A DNA stretch of 64,000 bases from Photobacterium sanguinicancri (GCF_024346675.1 NZ_AP024850.1:1-64000); one strand, 5' to 3'. Shown: positions 50,090 to 59,798, numbered from the stretch's first letter. Notes: generated by a model from the sequence alone, not told the origin. Translations and numbers: made by a program.

Positions 50090-51649
50090 ATGAAAACCAT
50101 TAAGAGCAAGCTGGCAGTCGCTTTAATGGCCGCAGGCCTAAGTTTTAGTGCAGCAGCAGCCGATATCAAAGTCGCTTATGATGCCGATCCTGTGTCGCTT
50201 GATCCGCATGAGCAACTATCAGGTGGTACGCTGCAATTGTCCCACATGGTGTTTGATCCTCTGGTTCGTTATACCCAAGATTTTGACTTTGAGCCGCGTT
50301 TGGCTGAGAGCTGGGAGCGTGTTGATGACAACACTTTCCGTTTCACTCTACGTAAAGGGGTGAAATTCCATTCTGGTAATACGCTAACAGCAGATGACGT
50401 GGTATGGACGTTCAACCGTTTAAAAGATTCGCCAGACTTTAAAGCGATCTTTGAACCGTACACCGAACTAAAAAAAGTGGATGACTACACGGTGGAGTTA
50501 GTCTCGAAAGGCTCTTACCCACTTGTGTTGCAAACCGCCACTTACATCTTCCCAATGGACAGCAAGTTCTACTCGGGTAAAACCGCCGATGGCCAAGATA
50601 AAGCTGAACTGGTGAAGCACGGTAACTCGTTTGCATCAACCAATGTATCTGGAACAGGTCCGTTTATTGTGACGGCGCGTGAGCAAGGCGTGAAGGTAGA
50701 CTTCGAGCGCTTTGATGGCTACTGGGATACCGAATCAAAAGGTAACGTTGATAAGCTAACACTTGTGCCGATAAAAGAAGATGCGACCCGCGTCGCTGCG
50801 CTACTGTCTGGTGGTGTGGATATGATTGCTCCTGTCGCACCGAATGATCACCAACGTGTGAAAAATGCCAAAGGCATCGATCTGGTGACGCTACCGGGTA
50901 CGCGTATCATCACTTTCCAAATGAACCAAAACAGTAACGAAGCCTTAAAAGATGTGCGTGTACGCCAAGCGATTGTGCATGCGATCAATAACGAAGGTAT
51001 CGTGAAGAAAATCATGAAAGGCTTCGCGACTGCAGCAGGTCAGCAAGGTCCGTCAGGTTACTCCGGCTACGATGCTGATCTTGTGCCTCGCTACGATCTG
51101 AAAAAAGCCAAAGCGCTGATGAAAGAAGCGGGTTACGAGAAAGGCTTCAAACTCACCATGATGGCACCAAACAATCGTTACGTGAACGATGCCAAAGTCG
51201 CGCAAGCGGCGGCAGCGATGCTGTCTAAGATCGGCATCAAGGTTGACCTAAAAACTCTGCCAAAAGCGCAATACTGGCCTGAGTTTGATGTGTGTGCTGC
51301 AGACATGATGATGATCGGTTGGCACTCAGATACTGAAGATTCCGCTAACTTCTCTGAATTCCTCACCATGACGCGTGATGAGAAAACGGGTAAAGGCCAG
51401 TACAACTGTGGCCACTATTCAAATGCAGAAGTTGATAAGTTGGTGAATGAATCAAACGTTGAAACCGATCCAGCGAAACGTAATGCGATTCTACAAAAAG
51501 TAGAAGCAACCTTGTATGAAGATGCTGCGTTTGTGCCACTGCACTGGCAAAACCTAGCATGGGGCGCAAGTGCTAACGTTCACATCAAACCGATCGTGAA
51601 TGCCATGAACTTCCCTTACTTCGGCGACCTAGTGGTTGACGAAAAGTAA
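50090..51649 (+). CDS. Periplasmic peptide-binding protein of the ABC transporter
   Basis: This is a family 5 solute-binding protein (SBP_bac_5) that captures peptides in the periplasm. The 519-residue precursor has a signal peptide MKTIKSKLAVALMAAGLSFS with cleavage near AAA-ADIK, then DPVSLDPHEQLSGGT, the LAESWE and FTLRKGVKFHSG signatures, and DVRVRQAIVHAIN. I chose the ATG at 50090 for the signal peptide and the AAAGGAG site; an upstream in-frame ATG gives 33 implausible residues. An intrinsic terminator after the gene probably keeps its level above that of the permeases. Confidence 0.93.
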   Translation: MKTIKSKLAVALMAAGLSFSAAAADIKVAYDADPVSLDPHEQLSGGTLQLSHMVFDPLVRYTQDFDFEPRLAESWERVDDNTFRFTLRKGVKFHSGNTLTADDVVWTFNRLKDSPDFKAIFEPYTELKKVDDYTVELVSKGSYPLVLQTATYIFPMDSKFYSGKTADGQDKAELVKHGNSFASTNVSGTGPFIVTAREQGVKVDFERFDGYWDTESKGNVDKLTLVPIKEDATRVAALLSGGVDMIAPVAPNDHQRVKNAKGIDLVTLPGTRIITFQMNQNSNEALKDVRVRQAIVHAINNEGIVKKIMKGFATAAGQQGPSGYSGYDADLVPRYDLKKAKALMKEAGYEKGFKLTMMAPNNRYVNDAKVAQAAAAMLSKIGIKVDLKTLPKAQYWPEFDVCAADMMMIGWHSDTEDSANFSEFLTMTRDEKTGKGQYNCGHYSNAEVDKLVNESNVETDPAKRNAILQKVEATLYEDAAFVPLHWQNLAWGASANVHIKPIVNAMNFPYFGDLVVDEK

Positions 51650-51695
51650 TGCTTTAACACGCAAGGTTAAGGCATAAGTAACAAAGTGTAGTACC

Positions 51696-51726
51696 AGTGC
51701 CGGAGCTACCCGCTTCGGCACTTTTT
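51696..51726 (+). terminator. Intra-operon terminator between binding protein and permeases
   Basis: The stem AGTGCCGGAGC / GCTTCGGCACT (one G-T pair) with a five-base loop and TTTTT lies 25 bases before the next gene. It probably causes partial termination. Confidence 0.82.
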
Positions 51727-51750
51727 CAAGGATGAGAGAAGGGGCAGGGA

Positions 51751-52728
51751 ATGTTTACGTTTCTGGTCAAGCGCCTGTTTCAGGCACTGATAGTGATGTT
51801 TGTGATCAGTCTGGTGGCATTTGCCATTCAGGATAACCTTGGCGACCCATTGCGCGAGCTGGTGGGGCAGTCTGTATCAGAAGCTGAACGTCAACAATTA
51901 CGTGACGATCTAGGTCTTAACGACCCGTTTGTGACTAAATATAGCCGATTTTTGTCTAACGCCGTTCAAGGTGATTTAGGCACATCATACTTTTTTAAGC
52001 GCCCAGCAGCTGAGGTGATCCTCGATAAGCTGGTCGCAACGCTAGAGCTGGTCTTTGGCGCCGCCATGATCATTATCGTGGTGTCGATCCCGCTCGGGGT
52101 CTATTCCGCGATTCATCCCAGCAGCGTATTTACTAAAACCATCATGGCACTCAGCAGTGTCGGTATCTCTATTCCCGTTTTCCTTACCGCCATCATGCTG
52201 ATGTATGTGTTCTCGATTGAATTAGGGTGGTTACCTTCGTATGGGCGGGGCGAAACCTATAACTTGCTAGGTTGGGAATCAGGCTATTTCACCATAGATG
52301 GTCTCAAGCACTTGGTGTTACCTTGTGTGGCACTTGCCTCAATCATGTTGCCACTTTTCATTCGCTTAGTACGATCCGAAATGCTGGAAGCGCTGAGCTC
52401 TGAATACATTAAGTTTGCTAGAGCTAAAGGGTTATCGAGCAACAAAATCTATTACCAACATGCGTTAAAAAATACCATGCTGCCAGTACTGACTGTCGGC
52501 GGGGTGCAAATTGGTACCATGGTCGCCTATACCATTTTGACTGAAACCGTGTTTCAGTGGCCGGGTACTGGGTTACTCTTCCTTGATGCGATTAACCGTG
52601 TGGATACGCCGTTGATCACCGCTTACGTCATCTTTGTTGGTCTGATTTTTGTGGTCACTAATACCATCGTCGATCTGCTATATGGCTTGGTGAATCCAAC
52701 TGTGAACCTGACAGGTAAGGGAGAGTAA
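51751..52728 (+). CDS. Peptide ABC transporter permease, DppB-like
   Basis: The 325-residue inner-membrane protein has about six helices, beginning MFTFLVKRLFQALIVMFVIS. It has the N-terminal DPLRELVGQSVSEAE periplasmic segment typical of DppB/OppB, and the ATPase-coupling EAA loop (EYIKFARAKGLSSNKIYYQHALKN, split here as EYIKFARAKG and HALKNTMLP). It precedes the second permease by three bases, so translation is coupled. Together they form the translocation channel. Confidence 0.92.
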   Translation: MFTFLVKRLFQALIVMFVISLVAFAIQDNLGDPLRELVGQSVSEAERQQLRDDLGLNDPFVTKYSRFLSNAVQGDLGTSYFFKRPAAEVILDKLVATLELVFGAAMIIIVVSIPLGVYSAIHPSSVFTKTIMALSSVGISIPVFLTAIMLMYVFSIELGWLPSYGRGETYNLLGWESGYFTIDGLKHLVLPCVALASIMLPLFIRLVRSEMLEALSSEYIKFARAKGLSSNKIYYQHALKNTMLPVLTVGGVQIGTMVAYTILTETVFQWPGTGLLFLDAINRVDTPLITAYVIFVGLIFVVTNTIVDLLYGLVNPTVNLTGKGE

Positions 52729-52731
52729 ATC

Positions 52732-53673
52732 ATGAATACTACGACTGTTGCAGCTCCTAGCCGTTGGGAGCGATTTAAAAATTCCGATATCGTGTACTAC
52801 TTCCTAAAAGATAAAGTCGCGATGTTCAGCTTTGCATTGTTTTTAACCTTTGCGAGTGCAGCTATTCTGGCCCCGTGGATTTCACCTACTGACCCTTATG
52901 ATCTATCGACTATCGATATCATGGATTCAGAATTACCCCCATCGTGGATGGAGGAAGGTGATAGTCGCTTCCTACTGGGTACCGATGATCAGGGCCGTGA
53001 TATTTTCTCAACCATTCTTTATGGCTCGCGTTTATCACTGACCATTGGTTTGCTCGCGGTCGGCCTGCAACTGATTTTAGGTGTCACGATTGGCTTGAGT
53101 GCGGGCTACTTTGGTGGCCGCATTGATAGCTTCTTGATGCGCTTTGCCGATGTCCAGCTGTCGTTCTCGACCATGATGGTCGCTATCATTGTTTCTGCGA
53201 TTTTCCGAACGGTATTAGGCTCTGAACTGTTTAGCCAATATGCGGTGGTGATGCTGGTGGTGATCATTGGTATTGCCGAATGGCCGCAGTATGCGCGAAC
53301 GGTGCGTGCCTCGGTATTGGCAGAGAAGAAGAAAGAATATGTTGAAGCCGCGCGCGTAATGGGTTTCCGTTCGCCACGCATCATGTTCCGCCATATTTTA
53401 CCGAACTGCTTATCGCCAATTTTGGTTATCTCAACGGTACAGGTGGCCAATGCCATCATGTCGGAAGCGGCGTTATCGTTCCTTGGTTTAGGTTTACCTG
53501 TTGATCAGCCATCGCTCGGTTCACTGATCAGCATCGGTTTTAACTACATCTTCTCTGGTTCTTGGTGGATCACTGCTTTCCCAGGCTTGGTGCTGGTTAC
53601 TTTAGTACTGGTGATTAACTTGCTGGGTGACTGGTTACGCGATGTATTTAACCCTAAAATTTATAAGGGATAA
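52732..53673 (+). CDS. Peptide ABC transporter permease, DppC-like
   Basis: The 313-residue inner-membrane protein is the second channel subunit. It has an N-terminal cytoplasmic segment and first helix (MFSFALFLTFASAAILAPWI), the DppC/OppC signature LLGTDDQGRDIFSTILYGSRLSL, and an EAA loop (EYVEAARVMGFRSPRIMFRH). It is the last gene of the four-gene operon and is followed by a strong terminator. Confidence 0.92.
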   Translation: MNTTTVAAPSRWERFKNSDIVYYFLKDKVAMFSFALFLTFASAAILAPWISPTDPYDLSTIDIMDSELPPSWMEEGDSRFLLGTDDQGRDIFSTILYGSRLSLTIGLLAVGLQLILGVTIGLSAGYFGGRIDSFLMRFADVQLSFSTMMVAIIVSAIFRTVLGSELFSQYAVVMLVVIIGIAEWPQYARTVRASVLAEKKKEYVEAARVMGFRSPRIMFRHILPNCLSPILVISTVQVANAIMSEAALSFLGLGLPVDQPSLGSLISIGFNYIFSGSWWITAFPGLVLVTLVLVINLLGDWLRDVFNPKIYKG

Positions 53674-53706
53674 GCGTGACTCTGTATAAAATAAGAGACT
53701 AAAAGG

Positions 53707-53732
53707 AAGGCAGCCAGGTGGCTGCCTTTTTT
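53707..53732 (+). terminator. Terminator of the peptide transporter operon
   Basis: A perfect nine-base stem AAGGCAGCC / GGCTGCCTT with an AGGT loop and six T residues. Confidence 0.92.
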
Positions 53733-53758
53733 GTCCCATAAGGATGAGGTTAAAGAGT

Positions 53759-53810
53759 GTGCAGTTGATTGCTTTTTGTTGTTTTTTTCTTTGCAATCAG
53801 TCAACTGCAC
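53759..53810. repeat. Long inverted repeat with T-rich loop
   Basis: GTGCAGTTGA (53759-53768) and TCAACTGCAC (53801-53810) are perfectly complementary; inside, TTGC pairs with GCAA. The loop is almost all T. It lies between the transporter terminator and the next gene. Confidence 0.6.
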
Positions 53811-53930
53811 TAGTTATTAACACTTTGATTATTATAATGCTGACTTTTGATTTAACTGTAAAAGATAGCCTCTAGTAATTGGTTGGTTTTTCACGATCTT
53901 TGATAGTGGCAATAATAATTGAGAATAATA

Positions 53931-54782
53931 ATGAAAAAGTCACTGGTCGCAGTTTTATGCCTATCTGCATCATCAGCAATGGCAGCAGATGTTGCAGAAA
54001 CGACGAAAGTAGAAAAAAAGAATGGTTACTCTTATTTTACGGTGGGGCTTGAGTCAGTCACCTACCAAGAGAAATTCAGTGATAAGGGTGAAACTTTTCA
54101 GTCTGATGCCACAGCATTAAGCCCTGTACTGAATACGGGTAGTTTGACTGTTGTGAATGACATGTTTGATTTTTCAATCGATGCGCTAGCAACGTTTTCA
54201 CCAAGTAGCGTGAATGAAGAGTGGTCAAATAGCCAAGGTGTTTATCAGCGTAATAAATTTGAATATATCAAAGCCTCTACCAATGTACTTATTCACTATA
54301 AGGTAACACCAGAGTGGCGTGTCATTGCAGGCCCATCGATGACTTACCAAACGTATAAGCGCTACCAGAACCAAAGTGAAAACGCCATTTACCATGGTAC
54401 ATGGGAAGAAAGTTCTACCGATATCTTCTTAGACGCGGGTATCGCTTACGATAGTGGTTCGCTGCATGCGGATAGCCCATGGCATTCTTATTTCCGCGTA
54501 GTGGCAGGAGTGCCTATGTGGAGCCAAACTACCAATACTGCGATTGACGGTATGACCTTTAATGACTTTGGTTTTCGTACCTCGATTGATGGTGGTATTA
54601 GCTACCGCTTGATGAAAGGGTTACATCTAGGTTGGTTTGTGATGGCTGGCTATGAGAAGCGCTTTGAAGAAGGTCCAAACTTCTGGCGCTATGATGATAA
54701 CGGCGGTAAGCAAATGGCAACCTTGCCAGAAGCAACAACAGTGAGCTTTAGCACTGGCCTGCAAGTGCTGTGGAATATGTAA
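53931..54782 (+). CDS. Probable outer-membrane protein, function unknown
   Basis: I do not recognise the family. The 283-residue precursor has a clear signal peptide (MKKSLVAVLCLSASSAMA, cut before ADV). The mature part is rich in alternating aromatic/polar strands such as YSYFTVGLESVTYQEKF, FRVVAGVPMWSQTT and LGWFVMAGYEKRF, and ends in a strand (VSFSTGLQVLWNM), all suggesting a 10-12 strand beta-barrel. I chose ATG 53931 for the signal peptide; four codons upstream are also open. It is monocistronic, with a terminator shared with the convergent lipoprotein gene. Confidence 0.75.
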   Translation: MKKSLVAVLCLSASSAMAADVAETTKVEKKNGYSYFTVGLESVTYQEKFSDKGETFQSDATALSPVLNTGSLTVVNDMFDFSIDALATFSPSSVNEEWSNSQGVYQRNKFEYIKASTNVLIHYKVTPEWRVIAGPSMTYQTYKRYQNQSENAIYHGTWEESSTDIFLDAGIAYDSGSLHADSPWHSYFRVVAGVPMWSQTTNTAIDGMTFNDFGFRTSIDGGISYRLMKGLHLGWFVMAGYEKRFEEGPNFWRYDDNGGKQMATLPEATTVSFSTGLQVLWNM

Positions 54783-54800
54783 TTCACCGCTACTGATAGA

Positions 54801-54828
54801 AAAAAGGCGACCATGCGGTCGCCTTTGT
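54801..54828. terminator. Bidirectional terminator between outer-membrane protein and large lipoprotein
   Basis: A perfect ten-base stem AAAGGCGACC / GGTCGCCTTT with an ATGC loop and A/T flanks. Confidence 0.92.
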
Positions 54829-54848
54829 TGTTTGTGCCTAATTCGACA

Positions 54849-57800
54849 TTATTTGTTTTGTACCATGTAGCTATAGTCGGCTGAGCCACCACTTACAGGC
54901 GTTTTCTCTCGATGAAGAACTTCATCGTCTTTTGAATAACGCCATTGAACGTTATACAGTAGGTCATTACTCGGGCAGCTGTTCCAGTCCGTTGGCATAT
55001 CGGTATCACAGAACTTATATTCGCTGTTTAGTTCAGCGATAGTACAAGTATGATCACCTTCGACTAAGCATGGCAGGTCGTTAGGCATTTCATTCCAGCG
55101 GAAAACTTCTTTTTTATTGATGCCATCTTCTACAAATTCGTAGGTCACATCATTTAAGTTGTAGGTGATAGTTCCTGTTAGATCACCACTACTCTTGTAT
55201 TCATTCCAGTTAGTATTCGTGAAGTTTACTTCACCAGCGAATGCTTCTTGAACTGCAGCTTGAGCTTCTTCTAATGAAAAGAATGTTGGAGCGACAAAAA
55301 CATCTTCTGGCTTTTTAATTACATTCACACCAGCATCAGCGCTTTTAATCTTATCAGCAGAATCACGCCATAAGGTGTACGACTCTTTTTCACCATTGAA
55401 CTCTGAAGCAACTTGCAGCAATTGCTTACCGTCTACGCTGTATGCTGTAAAAATAGAATTACCTAGTTCGACTTCGCTCCAACTGGTTGTTGTGAGTGTA
55501 TAGGTCCATTCTTGATCGCGAATTGCCTTACCATCATGGTAGATACGAATAACTGAGCCACTATCGCCATTGACCTCTATTGAATAAACCCCTGATTCAT
55601 CAATAATTAAAGATTCTAGCGGTTCAATAGAGCTGTTACGGTCAACAAAGGTATTGATGATGAACTCTTCGCTCACTGTTTTTCCTGTCGGATCAGCCAG
55701 TACAACAATTGATTCGCCTGGAATGAAATTGTCTGTTTTAGAGTAATCAAAATCAATTCCACAAGCCGCACCTTTATCAGAACCGAAGGCAACGCTACCT
55801 TGAGTTTGGTTGGTGAGGCTAAACATGCCATTGGTGAACTTGTCATTCAGCAAGTGGAACTCATAAGCCATATTAGGGCCAAAGCGGTAGCTTGGGTTGT
55901 TGTAAGGGTCATGGCCCTCATCAGCGACAAAACCTAGGCTCTCACAACTGGTTTCGATGAATAGGTCGACATCTAGGTTGTCGCTTTCATGGCTCTGACC
56001 AACAATACTCTTACTATCAGCATCCGCAGTGGTTAATGCGCCATTAACCATGACTTCTGCCATAGGCTGTTGCCAGTAAGCGTCAGCACTTGGTTTGCCA
56101 ATGTAGAAAGTTACAGGCTCATTTTGAGTCGTACTTGCGAGAGTCGTGCCTGTTGCTGTTTTAGCGATGGTTGCTTTTGGTGATGTCGTAGATAGGTGTA
56201 CACGAGGCATCTCAGCATCGGTAGACACATCTTTATTTAGATTAAGGGTAACGGGGCTGTCACCTTCTAAAGCCAGAACAATGTTCTCACCATCGAGTGT
56301 CCAAGTGCCTTGGTTGTTTTGGAAGCTATCTTCAGCAGGACATTGCCCATTCACTGCTTCAGCTAATGATACTTTGTGATCCGAGGTTAAACGGATAGCC
56401 CAGCAATCGGGTTTAGCTGTGTCTGCTTTCCCTGCTTGTTGAACCCATTCGGCATTAAAGCGGTATAGGTTTTTCTCTACAATGAGATCGCTGAGAGGAT
56501 TGTTGGTTACAGGTTTCTCAGCAATTGATAGTGAAATAGGTGCTGCAACACCATTATTATCATCATCTGTTGCACTGATGGTGATGTCGAAGTCACCAGC
56601 AACCAACGGTGTGCCAGTAATGGTGACTTGTGGATACTGAACGTCATACTTCAGCCCTGTCACGATATCACTAAAGGCATAGGTAAGTGCATCGCCATCT
56701 TCATCGGTGAAGATATCGCTGATGTCTAAGACAATATAACCAACATCCTGACCTTCTTGCAGTGCAAGCTGAGTGAATTCACTCTGCAGCGCGGCTAGGC
56801 GCTTATCATTTACAACAGGTACAGTATTGAAAGTGTGAATTTCAAACTTAAGTAGAGTCGTCACTGTGCCGACAGCTTTACCTGTTTCGTCTAGATCCGT
56901 AGCTTCAAGCTCTAGGTAATAGGTACCGGCAGGTGTTATTTTGCCACCTTCCATCGCTGTTAACTGAATGGTTTTGCTATCACCTTGACCAATTAGTTCG
57001 GCATGAATGCCTTTAGCAATTAGTGTGTTGTAGCTCTTTGTTGAGATACTAATGACTGGTGGTGTTACTTGGTCTTTGTCTGTGAATAAGCCTGTAACTG
57101 GTGCGTCACCAAAGAAGGCAAAATTTGTTCCTGTAACCATATAGGCATTAGTTAACTCTGTGCTAACAGCGCCTAAGATAGTTTCATCAACACTTGCTTG
57201 ATAGTTTACTACTGGTTTTTCAACCACGGTTTCGCCGCTTTCATTTTTATCAACGGGCACGACAGGTTTGAAGTCAGGGTCGTTTAGCTCGTCTGTCGTC
57301 GCGTCATTTACCGCAGTCACAGCTTCAGTAACAACTTGTTCTGCTACTTCATCAAGGTCAATGCTGTCATCGGCTTGATGCTGAGTTTCTGTCAGGATCT
57401 GTGCTGTTTTGTGCAGCTTGGTTGCTAGCTGTTTCTCTGCGTCAGATGCACCTGTATCTTCTTTGGTATTGATGTAGTCAGCATATAAGTCGATCTCTAG
57501 GCTAGTATCTTCGCCTTTTAGGTCGCTAAGCATTGCCTGCACACTTGCTTCCGCTGTGGCTTGATCCGAGCCATTTTCCATTTCAGCGACAATCAAGTCT
57601 GTCAGAGGTGTCGCAATCGCGCTGCCTGCTGGAGCGCGGAATTCCACGTTTTTACCCATAGCTTGATATGGCTGATCCATATCGACAGTATAAATACCTG
57701 GTTCAATGGTAAAGCCGTCAGCACTGTAGTCTTTAAATGGTTCTAATACCTTAACGACGATAGGGGCTTTTTTAATGGCCTCTTCTATGCTTTTCTCAAC

Positions 57801-58094
57801 TTGAATATCAAGCTGACCTTTTTCATTGGTTAGCACAAGGTTGCCATTTATATCGGTAATGACTTCGTTTGCTTCACATTTACCATTGGCATTTTGATCA
57901 GAACAAACAAGCGCATTTTTTAGGTAACCATCAATGGTGGTAATAACCACGCCGCCAACCACAGGGCCTGTAATTGGTGGTTTGCCATTGTTGCCACCAG
58001 GGGTAGATCCAGAGTCGCTATCGCCTCCGCCACAACCCGTTAATGTAAGTGCCGCTACCAATGACGCTGCTAACGCAGAATACTTAAATTGCAT
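54849..58094 (-). CDS. Large surface or outer-membrane lipoprotein with Ig/cadherin-like region
   Basis: The 1081-residue precursor has a lipoprotein signal with LTGC (lipidated Cys21), then a low-complexity Gly/Ser/Asp linker. An N-terminal module IDGYLKNALVCSDQNANGKC (residues 54-73) has an EF-hand-like acidic loop and two cysteines. A cadherin-like segment (DIFTDEDGDALTYAFSD, then GTPLVAGDFDITISATDDDNN) lies near the middle. The C-terminal third contains several cysteines that may pair. The function is unknown; adhesion or a calcium-dependent scaffold is an inference. The N-terminal layout is shared with the next upstream gene on the same strand. Confidence 0.85.
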   Translation of the reverse strand: MQFKYSALAASLVAALTLTGCGGGDSDSGSTPGGNNGKPPITGPVVGGVVITTIDGYLKNALVCSDQNANGKCEANEVITDINGNLVLTNEKGQLDIQVEKSIEEAIKKAPIVVKVLEPFKDYSADGFTIEPGIYTVDMDQPYQAMGKNVEFRAPAGSAIATPLTDLIVAEMENGSDQATAEASVQAMLSDLKGEDTSLEIDLYADYINTKEDTGASDAEKQLATKLHKTAQILTETQHQADDSIDLDEVAEQVVTEAVTAVNDATTDELNDPDFKPVVPVDKNESGETVVEKPVVNYQASVDETILGAVSTELTNAYMVTGTNFAFFGDAPVTGLFTDKDQVTPPVISISTKSYNTLIAKGIHAELIGQGDSKTIQLTAMEGGKITPAGTYYLELEATDLDETGKAVGTVTTLLKFEIHTFNTVPVVNDKRLAALQSEFTQLALQEGQDVGYIVLDISDIFTDEDGDALTYAFSDIVTGLKYDVQYPQVTITGTPLVAGDFDITISATDDDNNGVAAPISLSIAEKPVTNNPLSDLIVEKNLYRFNAEWVQQAGKADTAKPDCWAIRLTSDHKVSLAEAVNGQCPAEDSFQNNQGTWTLDGENIVLALEGDSPVTLNLNKDVSTDAEMPRVHLSTTSPKATIAKTATGTTLASTTQNEPVTFYIGKPSADAYWQQPMAEVMVNGALTTADADSKSIVGQSHESDNLDVDLFIETSCESLGFVADEGHDPYNNPSYRFGPNMAYEFHLLNDKFTNGMFSLTNQTQGSVAFGSDKGAACGIDFDYSKTDNFIPGESIVVLADPTGKTVSEEFIINTFVDRNSSIEPLESLIIDESGVYSIEVNGDSGSVIRIYHDGKAIRDQEWTYTLTTTSWSEVELGNSIFTAYSVDGKQLLQVASEFNGEKESYTLWRDSADKIKSADAGVNVIKKPEDVFVAPTFFSLEEAQAAVQEAFAGEVNFTNTNWNEYKSSGDLTGTITYNLNDVTYEFVEDGINKKEVFRWNEMPNDLPCLVEGDHTCTIAELNSEYKFCDTDMPTDWNSCPSNDLLYNVQWRYSKDDEVLHREKTPVSGGSADYSYMVQNK

Positions 58095-58387
58095 GGTTAA
58101 TCCTTATTAAATGCATAATTAAACGATATGTAACTTGTAGTTATTGTTGTTGTTATTTATATAACGCGTGCATATACCGTAAGGATGAAAGTGGAAGCAA
58201 GATCTCAAAGTGAATTTCGTGAGCCACTCTGGGTTTTTATTCGTAAAAAGACACTGTAATGAGTGTTGTTAATAGATTTAATGCCATGAAAGGATAGAGG
58301 TTTTTTTATCTCTTATTTTAAGAAATGAGAATTTATGCCAAAAGGGATGCTAACTAATAAGAGATTAAGCGGGGGGAGTACTGGAAA
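58095..58387. other. Intergenic region upstream of the large lipoprotein gene
   Basis: There is no gene. It carries GATCTTGCTTC (minus strand, 58194-58204), which recurs at the same distance before the paralogous lipoprotein gene, and AT-rich promoter-like DNA. Confidence 0.6.
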
Positions 58388-58424
58388 ATAAAGAGTCCCT
58401 AAGCACTGATAGCAAATAGGGACT
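58388..58424 (-). terminator. Probable terminator of the second lipoprotein gene
   Basis: The stem AGTCCCTA / TAGGGACT with a 15-base loop is followed on the minus strand by CTTTATTTTC. Confidence 0.6.
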
Positions 58425-58451
58425 TATGATTAATCGACTATAAGTGGTGCT

Positions 58452-59798
58452 CTATTTTTTCCATTTGTTGTAGAGGTTTTTAGCCATGTCTTCATGCTTG
58501 ATGAAGAGGTCATACACGCCCATACGGCTCTCAGAATAGTTGTAAACCGCCATCATGTTTTTGTCTTCTAGATACAAAGTAACACTGAAATCAGAGTCAC
58601 CTTCAGGGAAGTTAATGAAGAGTTTATCACCGTCCATTTTCCAAGGAAGATCCATTGATTCGGTTGGTTTGGTTGAATAAGGTTCTGTGATTGTTACCTT
58701 ATCTTTACCAAAGACCATCTTCGCAACCATAGGTTGAGCTTCTTTGCTCTGTGATGGGGCATCATCGCTTAGGTAGTACCAAGTTTTACCTTCAAAGTAG
58801 CTTGCTGCTAGTGGCTGTGATTTTTGCAGATCGCCTTTGGTCCATAGAATGAGATCGGAATCTTCTGTTACGGCCAGAGAGATATTCTCGGCAATATAGA
58901 TGAAGGTATCACGCTCAGAGTTTGCACCACTGCTTACAACTAGCGTATTCCCCTCGGTTGTGTAGTTAATGGTTTCTACTTTGCTATTTTTGTCTGTAAG
59001 AGTCAGTTGCTTTTCGCCAGAAACGGATACTTTGAAAATGCCTTCATCTATCGCGTAAGCTTGGTTCATACTGATGAATTGGCTGTCACCATCTTTCAAG
59101 TAAGCATCTAACGATTGAATAATAGTTACTGAAGATGCCTTGCCTGAATCATCAATTTCAATGGTGATGTCATCAAGCTTGGCGCCAGCATTGACTTGGT
59201 CATCGATTTCTTTTTGAATTTTCTGTGTGGTGGCTGTTAACTCTGCCGCTTGATTGTCTTTAACGGTAGGAGCAAGTTCACTCGTGACACTACGTGCTAG
59301 CAGGTGCACTTCTTTTGCTTTGTTGTCAGAAGCTTTCATTGCAACGTAGTCGCCGCTGATCATTTCAGCAGGTAAGTTGAGTTCGCTTGCAACTTGAGCC
59401 AGTGTTTTACCTTGAACGGAAGCAAGAGTGGTAAAAGGGGTCACGACTTTAGAGCCAGCTGCTGCAATGAGTTCATACGAATTACCGAGCGTACCAGGTT
59501 TATCGCTATCACTTGTTTTACCTGCGATGGCACGGGCAATAATCGGGTACCCTGCCTTATCTGCAGGAATTGTGATTTCGCCTTTAGCATTGGTCAGTGT
59601 TGGTAGTAATTCCCCAGCATCACACACACTGTTTTTATTCTGATCGATACAAATTTCTGCCTGTGACAGGTAGCCATCAATCACTTTAATGGTGTTGCCA
59701 GTGCCAGCCGTGCTGTTAGTGTCGCTATCGCTGCCACAACCGGTCAGGCTAAGTGCTAAGGTGAGAGATGCTGCAACTGCCGTATATTTGAAATGCAT
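58452..59798 (-). CDS. Lipoprotein paralogous to the large lipoprotein
   Basis: The 448-residue precursor has nearly the same N-terminus as the 1081-residue protein (M-FKY-A-AASL-LAL-LTGCG; lipidated Cys21), then a DGYLSQAEICIDQNKNSVCD module (residues 41-60) with the same cysteine spacing and acidic loop. The central part is helical and Lys/Glu/Ala-rich; the C-terminal part is beta-rich (about residues 250-430). The function is unknown. It is transcribed in the same direction as its larger neighbour but has its own terminator, and a shared upstream motif suggests co-regulation. Confidence 0.82.
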   Translation of the reverse strand: MHFKYTAVAASLTLALSLTGCGSDSDTNSTAGTGNTIKVIDGYLSQAEICIDQNKNSVCDAGELLPTLTNAKGEITIPADKAGYPIIARAIAGKTSDSDKPGTLGNSYELIAAAGSKVVTPFTTLASVQGKTLAQVASELNLPAEMISGDYVAMKASDNKAKEVHLLARSVTSELAPTVKDNQAAELTATTQKIQKEIDDQVNAGAKLDDITIEIDDSGKASSVTIIQSLDAYLKDGDSQFISMNQAYAIDEGIFKVSVSGEKQLTLTDKNSKVETINYTTEGNTLVVSSGANSERDTFIYIAENISLAVTEDSDLILWTKGDLQKSQPLAASYFEGKTWYYLSDDAPSQSKEAQPMVAKMVFGKDKVTITEPYSTKPTESMDLPWKMDGDKLFINFPEGDSDFSVTLYLEDKNMMAVYNYSESRMGVYDLFIKHEDMAKNLYNKWKK

